Assembly: GCA_964390795.1 (NCBI GenBank)
Contig: CAYMLQ010000132.1
Coordinates: 1 to 13,576 of the forward strand
DNA length: 13,576 nt
Source: CAYMLQ01 sp964390795
Lineage (GTDB): Bacteria; Verrucomicrobiota; Kiritimatiellia; RFP12; UBA1067
Direction: 5' to 3'
Within the stretch, counting starts at the first letter, position 1, and each line of letters begins with the position of its first letter. The notes under the pieces were generated by a model, which saw only the letters and a list, made by a program, of their open reading frames with translations, ran no database searches and had not been told where the DNA came from. The position numbers and the translations under genes were made by a program. Below are positions 1 through 7,103 of this stretch, piece by piece.

Positions 1-67
1 CTTAATCTTAATCCGTTTTTCTGGAGAGATTCAGATTAGGATTACGAGCGAGAGATTTCCTTATCAT

Positions 68-93
68 AGCGCTATTCAGACCCGTCCCTTCGT
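68..93 (-). repeat. 26-bp dispersed repeat directly after the GH116-like stop codon
   Basis: Copy one of the 26-bp repeat, ten bases after the GH116-like stop codon and in the same orientation as the copy at 11182-11207 (23 of 26 identical). One end overlaps a 10-base palindrome ATAGCGCTAT (66-75). The remainder of the left-edge region (1-65) shows no gene and no convincing terminator. Confidence 0.6.
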
Positions 94-103
94 TCTTTAG
101 TTC

Positions 104-3100
104 TCATGGTCCACGCTCGCGATTGATAATAACATCCACAGGCCGCTCTTGGCCAATGGTAACGACCGAAGCAAGCGTGATTCTCACTGAACCTTCTTCT
201 ATTTCAAAGCCCGACGGCAGGATATTGTCGCCGACTTTGACGATGACTTCCGCAGGCGTCATCTCGGACGCGACCGAAAAGACCATGGTCTTCAGCGCGA
301 GTTTACCGTAACGGACTTCGATCCGCTCCGTCTGCGCGGCTAACGTCCGCGTTTGCGTAAAGAGTCCCCACCCCTCGGCAGCGCTGAAGAACGACCGGTG
401 ATCCTCAGGCTTCCATACAGGCTTGAAGCCGATCTGCCCCGCTGGCCCATCGTAGGTGAAGCCCTGGCAGGCCAGCAAGACCGACCAGATGCTCATCGCA
501 CGCGCATAGAACTTGCCGCACTCGTCATCGCCGAACGGATTACCGCTGTAGCCCCACGAATTGGAATTAGGATCGACTTCCCCCGTCAGCCCGGTGCGCA
601 GCCGCCCGTCGTAACGGTCTGCGGCGGCACGCAACACGGTAAAGGCTTCGTTCGTGAGAGCGCAGGAAACCATCAGGCCCGCCGCCGCGTACTCGAACCC
701 GCTCATGACCTCGTCCGCAAAACCAATCTCATTCTGAAGGTGCGAGCCGGGCCGGCCGCCTTTGGGCCAGGTACATTGAACCATTCCGGCTTCGTCATCT
801 TCCACGAACTTGCGCGGCACTTGCTGGATGCCCTGAAAATCCGCCCGGAAATTGTAGCGAAACAGCGAACTCATGGCGCTGCGGACGTGCTCGGCAGGAT
901 AAAGCCAGCCGCAGCCGACTTGGAGTGCCGACCACTGGCCCAGCAACTGGTCGATGTAGCAGCCGGTCAGGTAATCCTGGAGGGGCGGGTTATCAGGCAC
1001 CTGGATGAAGTATTCGCCGTTGAACAGCGCCTTGTCCTGATTGAGAGAGCCCCGTTCTCGGATGGCCCGGTAATACGTTTCAGAAGCCGTATCACCCATA
1101 ACCCCAGCCATCTTCTCGGCGGCGGCCAGCGCGCCGAGGTAGAGGCCACCCATCCACGACGACGTGCCGCTCTGATCGCCATCCATGCCATGCTGGGGTC
1201 CGCCGATCATGCCGTCGGGGATGCCGCCGGCCCGCTCCTCCACGGCGGAAGGCGTACCCGCCGCGTCCCAGCGCGCGATCAGGTAATCCATGGCTTGCTT
1301 GACCTTCTGCCAGTGCGTCCGCAACCAGCGGTCATTCGCGCTCACGAGGTGTTCACGGTAGGCGCTGAGCACGAAATGGCACTGGCCGTCGAAGGCAGGA
1401 TAGTTAGCCCAGAACCGTACCGGCAACATGCCGTCGGGCCGCATATTGGCTAAGTCATGTTCGCGCATGGTGCGCGCGATGGCCGGGAACAGGCGTGCGT
1501 GAGCCTGCGCATACCCCCAGACGTGCGTGGGGGTTGCCGCACAGCAACCGGAGGCCGGATTGCACCCTTCCCAGCCCCAGAAGAACCCCTTGGCGTCCCA
1601 ACTGCAGGTGTTGGCGCTCAAGATCGCGACCTGCGAGCTGATGCGGTCCAACAGCCACCAGGGGAGGTTGCTCTCATACAGGGTCTCGTTGTAGAGCCGG
1701 GTCTGGCGGGTGAGTTCTTCGAGGCGGAGGGTCACGTCGCGTGCGACGGCCAGCGCATCGGGCCACCAGGCGGCATAGCGGTTTCCGCGATGACCTTTCA
1801 CAGGCTCGACGTTGGGGAAATGCCAAGCCAGCACGAAACTGACCGTGCGCGCCTCGCCCGGTGCGAGCGTCAGCGGCGCCACCAGCGCGCCGTTGAGCGT
1901 TTGGCCGGCCGGCGACGGGCCGGCAGCTTCTGCGCCGGATACCGCTCCGTCGGCGGTGAATTGCTCACACAGTGCGACGTTGCTTGTCCACTCCGCCGTG
2001 CCGGCCGCACCGGTCGCCAGGGTCGCCAGCGCCAGATCGCCGCGCGCGGGCGAGTCCTGCGGTTGGTCGGCCGTCAGGTGGAGCATCGTCGCTCCGCCGT
2101 CCTTCAGGATTTTATTGCGGTTCTTGCCGTAGGCGGAACAGGAACGATTGCTGATGATCTCGCTGCCATGCTGGAGGCCAAGCGCGTTCTGCTGCGCGGC
2201 GAGAAACGTCACTTCAACCCGTTGCTGGCTGTTGTTGCGTGCGGTGAGGTTGAAGATGGCGCAGGGAATCGCCGAGTCGCGCTCGTTCAGCGGAATGAGC
2301 GGACTGAACACCTCCATGCTGACCGCGACAGGCAACTCTGGATCTTCGAACGTGAACCACCCGAAGGGATACTCGCCGCTGAACCGCAGCGCCTTCATCG
2401 GCTGGAAAACGCCCTCGGCCACAGTCTGGAGGACGCGCGTCACCGGTGTTGCGGCACCCGCCCTCGCACGCACGGCAAAGAAACTGTCTGGCAAAGCCAG
2501 CCCCTGGTAGTTCTTGAAAATCTGCCAACTGTGACGTCGCCCTTCGCCGTTGATCTGGATCGGCCCGGCGGCGATGCCGCCCAGCGGCAGACTGATGGCG
2601 CCCAGGCACACGCCCTCATAGACGCGGCGCTCGCCCCGTGAATAGAGGCGCTCGTCTGCCATCCGTTCTGCCAGGCGCCGCGTGCGCTTGGCCTCGCGCT
2701 CGGCAACGAGGGCTTTCGCACGTTCCACCTTCCGGTTTTGCCGTTCCGCATAGGTGGCGTGCAGGGCCTCGCTGGCTTGCGGATCAAGTGTTCCCTGGGC
2801 GGTGAAATCATCGAACGTCACATGCGCCCAGCCCGCAGTCTCTTTGTCCACGATGGTCAGGAAAACCTTTTTGCCGACCAGCGCCGGCGCGTCCCAAGTG
2901 ATACGCTGCATGACCTCGTTGTAATTCCCGCTTGCCTTGAACACCTCCTGCCCGTCTTCCGTACACAGCGCCACATAGGTGTTATTTTCCGCGCCGCCGC
3001 CGATGAGAAACGAGAGCGCCGGCCCTTCTAAAATGAAAACGGGAGATTCGATCACCGCTGTTTGCGCAATGTCCATGGTCCCGGCAGCAGACTCGAGCGT

Positions 3101-3334
3101 GCTGACGAAATATTTTCCCTGCTTGTTGTAGGTGGGGCCCAGAGCCGTGTTGTGATACGTTTCACGGCTGCACACCGGAGCGGCCAGCCCGCCCTCTTCA
3201 ATCTTCCAGCCCTGCAGATCACCCGTTTCAAAATCAAACCGGACGGTCGCCGCCATCCCAGCGGACGGCAAGGCCAGCGCGACGATTGCGGTGAGGTGAA
3301 TGAGCCAATCTTTTGATCCTGCTTTATTGAACAT
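104..3334 (-). CDS. Secreted GH116-like glycoside hydrolase with N-terminal carbohydrate-binding-like domain
   Basis: This is probably an exported beta-glycosidase of the GH116 (non-lysosomal glucosylceramidase-like) family; the substrate cannot be told from sequence. I start it at the ATG at 3334 (1076 aa), which has an AGGA eight bases upstream; an in-frame ATG at 3373 lies inside the previous gene. Numbering from 3334, a signal peptide ends near residue 28. Residues 31-182 form a beta-rich domain opening VRFDFETGDLQGW, like sandwich domains attached to many glycosidases. Residues about 200-232 are a very charged Arg/Glu/Lys helix. The GH116 beta domain follows (GVCLGAISLPLGG, about 240-545), then an all-helical barrel to about 965 with the family motif THVWGYAQAHARLFP (603-617). 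Glu589 in WEG and Asp718 in MDGD fall where the family nucleophile and acid/base lie. It starts 17 bp after the binding-protein gene and closes the operon. Family assignment is firm, specificity unknown. Confidence 0.86.
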   Translation of the reverse strand: MFNKAGSKDWLIHLTAIVALALPSAGMAATVRFDFETGDLQGWKIEEGGLAAPVCSRETYHNTALGPTYNKQGKYFVSTLESAAGTMDIAQTAVIESPVFILEGPALSFLIGGGAENNTYVALCTEDGQEVFKASGNYNEVMQRITWDAPALVGKKVFLTIVDKETAGWAHVTFDDFTAQGTLDPQASEALHATYAERQNRKVERAKALVAEREAKRTRRLAERMADERLYSRGERRVYEGVCLGAISLPLGGIAAGPIQINGEGRRHSWQIFKNYQGLALPDSFFAVRARAGAATPVTRVLQTVAEGVFQPMKALRFSGEYPFGWFTFEDPELPVAVSMEVFSPLIPLNERDSAIPCAIFNLTARNNSQQRVEVTFLAAQQNALGLQHGSEIISNRSCSAYGKNRNKILKDGGATMLHLTADQPQDSPARGDLALATLATGAAGTAEWTSNVALCEQFTADGAVSGAEAAGPSPAGQTLNGALVAPLTLAPGEARTVSFVLAWHFPNVEPVKGHRGNRYAAWWPDALAVARDVTLRLEELTRQTRLYNETLYESNLPWWLLDRISSQVAILSANTCSWDAKGFFWGWEGCNPASGCCAATPTHVWGYAQAHARLFPAIARTMREHDLANMRPDGMLPVRFWANYPAFDGQCHFVLSAYREHLVSANDRWLRTHWQKVKQAMDYLIARWDAAGTPSAVEERAGGIPDGMIGGPQHGMDGDQSGTSSWMGGLYLGALAAAEKMAGVMGDTASETYYRAIRERGSLNQDKALFNGEYFIQVPDNPPLQDYLTGCYIDQLLGQWSALQVGCGWLYPAEHVRSAMSSLFRYNFRADFQGIQQVPRKFVEDDEAGMVQCTWPKGGRPGSHLQNEIGFADEVMSGFEYAAAGLMVSCALTNEAFTVLRAAADRYDGRLRTGLTGEVDPNSNSWGYSGNPFGDDECGKFYARAMSIWSVLLACQGFTYDGPAGQIGFKPVWKPEDHRSFFSAAEGWGLFTQTRTLAAQTERIEVRYGKLALKTMVFSVASEMTPAEVIVKVGDNILPSGFEIEEGSVRITLASVVTIGQERPVDVIINRERGP

Positions 3335-3342
3335 GACTGCTA

Positions 3343-3346
3343 TCCT
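3343..3346 (-). promoter_or_regulatory. Ribosome binding site deciding the GH116-like start
   Basis: On the minus strand AGGA stands eight bases before the ATG at 3334. The longer in-frame start at 3373 would place 13 extra residues before the signal peptide and overlap the preceding coding region, so the shorter start is preferred. Confidence 0.55.
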
Positions 3347-3351
3347 GTTTT

Positions 3352-4314
3352 TCACCGGTAGCCCTGCCCGCACAGGGCGGCAACGGCACCCGCCGTTGCC
3401 TTGGTAATGACAGCGGCGCCGGCGTCCATGCTGGACGGCCGGATACCGTATCTGCTCATTAAGGCGAGCTGGATGACCGGATAAAAGCCTTGGATGTACG
3501 GTTGCTGATCGATGGTGAAGCTGATCACGCCGCTTTGTATCAGCCTCAAGGTTTCGGATGACAGGTCGAAGCCGCCGATGTAAAGGCCCTTCTTGGAGAA
3601 CTCCCGCTCGACAGCCAAGCCCGCTCCCTCGGTGTCGGCCTGCCCTGTGGCCAGGACCGCCGCGATGCCGGGGTTTTCCTTGAGCGCCGCGGCCACTCTC
3701 TCGGCAGAGCCCTTTGCGGTGGTTCCGGTGATGAGAACCGTGAACGTGATGTTCTTGCCGGCGAGCGCGTCCTGAAGGCCCCTCGCGCGGTCATCAAGGG
3801 CCGATATGCCGGCCGAGTGCTTGGTGATCAACACCTGGCTTCCGGCCTTGATCGCGGCGGCGGCGGTCTTGCCCGCGGTGACACCGGCCTGGTAAAGGTT
3901 CTGCGCCACTGTGCTCAAGCGCGCGTTCGGGGCATCCGTGTTGAAGCTTACCAGCGGGACGCCCTTGATTGCCGCCCGTTCGGCGACGACGTTGAAGGCT
4001 TTGGCGTCAATCATATCCACGGCGATGCCGTCGCAGCCGCTGCTGATCGCGTCCTCCACCATCTTCGCCTGCTCCGCAAGATCGACCTCTTCGGTTCCCG
4101 TCCACTCGCACGTGGCGTTCATCAGGCGTGCGGCGTCGGCAATCCCCTTCTTGACGGGTTTGAAGAACGCCTCGTCCTTGCAGGTGGTCACAAAGACGAA
4201 GCGGAGCGTCTTCTCCGCGCTGGGCTTAGCGGCCGCCGACAACGTCTCGGCGTGCCCCGTGTTCGCGAATGCGCTGAGGCACACGGCCATCAGCAAGCTT
4301 CCACCGGTTTTCAT
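3352..4314 (-). CDS. Periplasmic sugar-binding protein of the RbsB type (Peripla_BP_4 family)
   Basis: This 320-residue protein belongs to the type I periplasmic binding proteins that normally deliver sugars to ABC importers. A signal peptide of about 22 residues ends at ANTGHA, and there is no lipobox cysteine, so it should be soluble in the periplasm. The mature part shows the usual two-lobe pattern: a first strand LRFVFVTT, the segment SSGCDGIAVDMIDAKAF followed by GVPLVSFNTDAP (first lobe), then SQVLITKHSAG and GIAAVLATGQADTEGAG, ending with GLYIGGFDLSSETLRLIQSG and a FTIDQQPYIQGFYPV hinge region typical of ribose/xylose-type binders. A GGAG lies five bases before the ATG. No permease or ATPase gene is nearby, so it may use a transporter encoded elsewhere or act as a sugar sensor. 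The ligand is not predictable; rhamnose or an oligosaccharide would fit the context. Confidence 0.88.
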   Translation of the reverse strand: MKTGGSLLMAVCLSAFANTGHAETLSAAAKPSAEKTLRFVFVTTCKDEAFFKPVKKGIADAARLMNATCEWTGTEEVDLAEQAKMVEDAISSGCDGIAVDMIDAKAFNVVAERAAIKGVPLVSFNTDAPNARLSTVAQNLYQAGVTAGKTAAAAIKAGSQVLITKHSAGISALDDRARGLQDALAGKNITFTVLITGTTAKGSAERVAAALKENPGIAAVLATGQADTEGAGLAVEREFSKKGLYIGGFDLSSETLRLIQSGVISFTIDQQPYIQGFYPVIQLALMSRYGIRPSSMDAGAAVITKATAGAVAALCGQGYR

Positions 4315-4345
4315 AAGCGCTCCATATTTGATCCGCCGGAAGGCA

Positions 4346-5845
4346 CTAATAGACTAAGACCATCGTGCCCTTGGACGCATACACCACAGGCTCGATCAGG
4401 TCAAACGTGACCAGGCCGAACGCCGCAGGCCCCGCGCCAACGGTCTGCCAAAGCGAGGCGACATACGACTCGCCGCCGGTGCCGTAGATGTCGAAAAAGA
4501 CCATGTCGCACACCCCGTCACGGGACAGTGCCGCAGAAAAGACCGTGCCGGCGACAGTGTTGGAAATGGCAACGTAATTCGGTGCGTATGTGCCGACTCC
4601 CACCGTATCCACCGCGAGGCCGAGCCGGAAATGGGCTGTTTTGACGGAATCCTTCAGTGAGAAGGAGAGGCCGTTTGCGTAGTTGCCCGCCCCGCTCGGT
4701 GCGGTTCCGGAATAGGATAGCGTTAGCGAAAGCCCGCCTTGCTGAAAAAGCGACGCGCCGTCCGGTCCGCGAAACGAAGGATAGCCGCCAAAGTTGACGT
4801 ATGTACCTGCTCCACCCGCCGGATTGGCCGTCAAAAACGCGGGCGTGGAGCAAAGGGTAGGCCATGCCCCGGCCGTGATGCCGAGGTCATTGCCGTCGCC
4901 AACTCCTTCATAAATTGCAGTTCCGTCCGACGGGCGGAACTGGTAGAAGCCGGCCGTGCCGAACTTGTCCGTACCTCCGACGTCGAAGGTCTTGGGCTGG
5001 CCCGCGTTCGACCAGTTTTCAACTGTATAACCCGTGCCGCTGCCGCCGGTTTCGGCGCCGGCGTAGACGACCTTAGTCAGGTCAAACGTGATCAGCGCGA
5101 ACACGGAAACACTTCCGCCAGTTCCAGCAGTCTGATGCATCGAGACGGTAAACTGATCGCCGCTCGCGCCCTCGATATCAAACAGCGGCATGTCCGGTAC
5201 CCCGTCGCGGGTGAGCTGGGCCGACCAAACCGTCCCGGCCGTCACATTAGAGACCGCAACCCAGTCGGCGGAGTAGAGTCCGTCCCCTGCCGTATCCACC
5301 GCGACGCCGAGCCGGAAACGCGCGGCCTGGGACAGCGTGAACGAGAACGCCTGCGCACAGTCGGTGCTGACACCGCCGGGGCCCGTGCCGCCGGCGGGGG
5401 TCATGGTCAACGAGAGGAGTCCCTGGCCAGCCGCATTAACGCCGTCGGGCAGCAGAAAGGTGGAAAAACCGTTTAGGTAGCCGATCGTACCGGCACCACC
5501 CAAGGGATTGGCCGCCAGAAAGGCGGGCTTGACGTAAAGGGTGGGAGAGTCGGGAAAGCTGATCCCGAGATCGTTGTTGGCGCCCACACCATCCCAACCC
5601 GGAGTGCCGATAACCGGCCGAATCGAGTAGTAGCCTGCCGTGCCGTACTTTTCTCCGCCAATGTCAAAGGTCTTGGGCTCCCACGAGCCCGACCATCTTT
5701 GCGTGCGATAGGTGGGGTCAACCCCATCTTCATTACCAATGAACGTGATGGTAGCCGCGGTCGCGATCGATACCACTCCCGTCAGAATACTTGCGGTTAC
5801 TGTTGCGACCGCGCGGGCCGCCCGTGTACTTGCCTTTGTCTTCAT
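4346..5845 (-). CDS. Secreted protein built of two tandem ~215-residue repeats, function unknown
   Basis: I do not recognise this family. The ATG at 5845 (499 aa) has AAAGGAGA five bases upstream and starts directly at a signal peptide (MKTKASTRAARAV..., cleavage near residue 31 after ATAA). An upstream in-frame ATG at 5902 is not supported. After the signal the protein is two copies of one module, residues about 46-261 and 273-489, joined by the linker AGAETGGSGTG. Shared landmarks are PKTFDIGG/PKTFDVGG, GTAGYY/GTAGFY, FRLGVAVDT/FRLGLAVDT, SRDGV/TRDGV and FDL..VVYA. Composition is rich in Gly, Thr, Ser, Ala and aromatics with few Lys or Cys, as in exported beta-sandwich proteins. It ends abruptly at ...GTMVLVY with no PEP-CTERM-like anchor, transmembrane helix or sorting tail. 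A carbohydrate-binding or surface role is inferred from the glycosidase operon around it. Confidence 0.8.
   Translation of the reverse strand: MKTKASTRAARAVATVTASILTGVVSIATAATITFIGNEDGVDPTYRTQRWSGSWEPKTFDIGGEKYGTAGYYSIRPVIGTPGWDGVGANNDLGISFPDSPTLYVKPAFLAANPLGGAGTIGYLNGFSTFLLPDGVNAAGQGLLSLTMTPAGGTGPGGVSTDCAQAFSFTLSQAARFRLGVAVDTAGDGLYSADWVAVSNVTAGTVWSAQLTRDGVPDMPLFDIEGASGDQFTVSMHQTAGTGGSVSVFALITFDLTKVVYAGAETGGSGTGYTVENWSNAGQPKTFDVGGTDKFGTAGFYQFRPSDGTAIYEGVGDGNDLGITAGAWPTLCSTPAFLTANPAGGAGTYVNFGGYPSFRGPDGASLFQQGGLSLTLSYSGTAPSGAGNYANGLSFSLKDSVKTAHFRLGLAVDTVGVGTYAPNYVAISNTVAGTVFSAALSRDGVCDMVFFDIYGTGGESYVASLWQTVGAGPAAFGLVTFDLIEPVVYASKGTMVLVY
4379..5029 (-). repeat. Second copy of the internal protein repeat
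   Basis: This segment encodes residues about 273-489 of the two-repeat secreted protein. It keeps all the landmarks of the first copy but is more diverged in loops, and it carries two cysteines against one in copy one. It ends almost at the stop codon, leaving only about ten residues after the FDL..VVYA end motif. Confidence 0.8.
5063..5710 (-). repeat. First copy of the internal protein repeat
   Basis: This segment encodes residues about 46-261 of the two-repeat secreted protein. It aligns to the second copy (4379-5029) at an offset of 227-229 codons. At DNA level the stretch beginning at 5290 matches the one beginning at 4603 at 28 of 29 bases. Confidence 0.8.
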
Positions 5846-5850
5846 CTTAA

Positions 5851-5858
5851 TCTCCTTT
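5851..5858 (-). promoter_or_regulatory. Strong ribosome binding site of the two-repeat protein
   Basis: The minus strand reads AAAGGAGA five bases before the ATG at 5845. This is the strongest Shine-Dalgarno match in the window and fixes the start, removing 19 N-terminal residues of the longer open frame. Confidence 0.7.
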
Positions 5859-5904
5859 GTTCCGCGTATGGTTTCTAGCCACAACGCGCGTGATCCCGTC
5901 ATTT

Positions 5905-7053
5905 TCAGAAGAGTTTCGACAGGTTGACCTTGCCGGTTTCCGGCTCCTCGGCATGGCCAAGCGCGCGGATGCTGTCGTCCGCCGTCTCCATCAGGCTCCC
6001 GGCCGTCCGGTAGAGCGCCAAGATGTTCTCGAGCGGCGAGCCCACCTGAATGGCGTGGGTCGGACCCAGAAAAAGCCCGCCTTTCGGAAACAGGTTCAGG
6101 CGGCGCCGGACCTCGTTCTCCACCTCCTGCGGCGTGCCGAACGCGAGCGTGCTCTGGACGCAGACGCTGCCGCAGAAGGTCAGACGGTCTCCCACTTGCC
6201 TTTGCAGTTCCGCGATGTCCGTCTGCGGCGTGGTCGGCTGCACCACGTCATACACGTCGAGGCCCAGTTCGGCCAGGCGCGGCAGGAAGGCGATGGCGCA
6301 CCCGCAGATATGCATCATGGTCTTGGCTCCGTACGAATGGGTCATCTCGAAATAGGCCTTGAACCTGGGCGCAAAGTGCTTTTCGAAGATCTCGTTGCTG
6401 ATCACCTGAGCGAGCTGCGTGCCCAGATCCTCGCCGATGTGCGTGAAGTCGATCAGCCCGCCCGCCGCCTCCAGAGCGCGGCGGTGCTGCTCGAAATAAA
6501 AACGGAAACGTGCGTCCATGATGGCCAAGTAGACCGGGTCGTCCGTAAACAGATCCATCAGCACCTGCTCCGTGCCGCGCGCCCGGGCGATGCTGTTGAT
6601 GAAATCCATGTCGCCGGCTGTTCCAAAGCACACGGCCACGCCCTGCTCGCGCAGCGCCTCGCACTGCGCCCGGATGGCCGAGTAGTCGAACCAGTCGGCG
6701 GTCGGGAAGTGCGAGCGGTCCAGTTGCTCCAGCGTCTCGATACCCGCGAAAGGCTGATAGACCGACTCCAGATACTTGCCGCCTTCGAACTCGGCGTATT
6801 TGTAGCGCTCGCCCCAGTAACCTTCGATGCTTCCATCCGGAAAAGTCCGCAGCTCCGGCCCGCAGTAAGCCGCCTCAACATAGCGGAAATCGTCGCCCAA
6901 GACCCGCAGCAGTTGCTCCATGTTGGAAAGCCCGAAATGCGCCATCAGCATCCGGTTGATCTCCGGCGTGCCCTCGTGTTTCACCGGCATGCGGTCGTAG
7001 CCGCTTCTCTCGAACGCGCTCAGTACCCTCTCCCGTGATGTCATCTGTGTCAT
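5905..7053 (-). CDS. Uroporphyrinogen decarboxylase-like protein of the MtaA/CmuA methyltransferase type
   Basis: This 382-residue protein (ATG at 7053, TGAGGAG seven bases upstream) has the URO-D fold pattern: an N-terminal MTSRERVLSAFERSGYDRMPV, a central GTAGDMDF segment, and a C-terminal GGLFLGPTHAIQVGSPLENILALY. It lacks the MRQAGRYLPEY signature of true haem-pathway URO-D, so it is probably not a haem enzyme. The HICG motif (His248, Cys250) is the zinc-binding pair that in MtaA, MtbA and related methyltransferases activates a thiol such as coenzyme M. The third ligand, usually a cysteine near the GG..I/L..P segment, is replaced by His333 in GPTHAIQ. No corrinoid protein or first methyltransferase is adjacent. 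It lies 50 bp downstream of the rhamnosidase fusion and 59 bp before the two-repeat gene. Homologues of this type are often annotated simply as URO-D family; the reaction here is unknown. No signal peptide, so it is cytoplasmic. Confidence 0.86.
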   Translation of the reverse strand: MTQMTSRERVLSAFERSGYDRMPVKHEGTPEINRMLMAHFGLSNMEQLLRVLGDDFRYVEAAYCGPELRTFPDGSIEGYWGERYKYAEFEGGKYLESVYQPFAGIETLEQLDRSHFPTADWFDYSAIRAQCEALREQGVAVCFGTAGDMDFINSIARARGTEQVLMDLFTDDPVYLAIMDARFRFYFEQHRRALEAAGGLIDFTHIGEDLGTQLAQVISNEIFEKHFAPRFKAYFEMTHSYGAKTMMHICGCAIAFLPRLAELGLDVYDVVQPTTPQTDIAELQRQVGDRLTFCGSVCVQSTLAFGTPQEVENEVRRRLNLFPKGGLFLGPTHAIQVGSPLENILALYRTAGSLMETADDSIRALGHAEEPETGKVNLSKLF

Positions 7054-7060
7054 AGCAAAA

Positions 7061-7067
7061 CTCCTCA
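7061..7067 (-). promoter_or_regulatory. Ribosome binding site deciding the URO-D-like start
   Basis: TGAGGAG on the minus strand lies seven bases before the ATG at 7053. The longer frame up to 7107 would run into the end of the fusion gene and has no such site; a second ATG at 7044 is less well spaced. Confidence 0.6.
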
Positions 7068-7103
7068 GCATAACCCTAACGAGCGTCACATGATAGTCAC
7101 AAC

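Noticed and set aside
4..43. Imperfect 11-bp inverted repeat (AATCTTAATCC with AGATTAGGATT) as a terminator for the operon
   Set aside because: It contains a mismatch and a wobble, has a loop of about 18 bases, is A/T-rich and has no T-run after it on the minus strand.
353..2641. Two long plus-strand open frames opposite the GH116-like gene
   Set aside because: They mirror the coding frame of a recognised enzyme and have no signal peptide, ribosome site or motif of their own.
5857..7038. Long plus-strand open frame (393 codons) opposite the URO-D-like gene
   Set aside because: It is antisense to a strongly recognised gene, has no family motif, and has an Arg/Ala/His-rich composition typical of frames created by GC-rich third codon positions.
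5905..7053. Haem-pathway uroporphyrinogen decarboxylase (hemE)
   Set aside because: The N-terminal RQAGRY signature is missing, a zinc-type HICG motif is present, and the operon has no tetrapyrrole genes.
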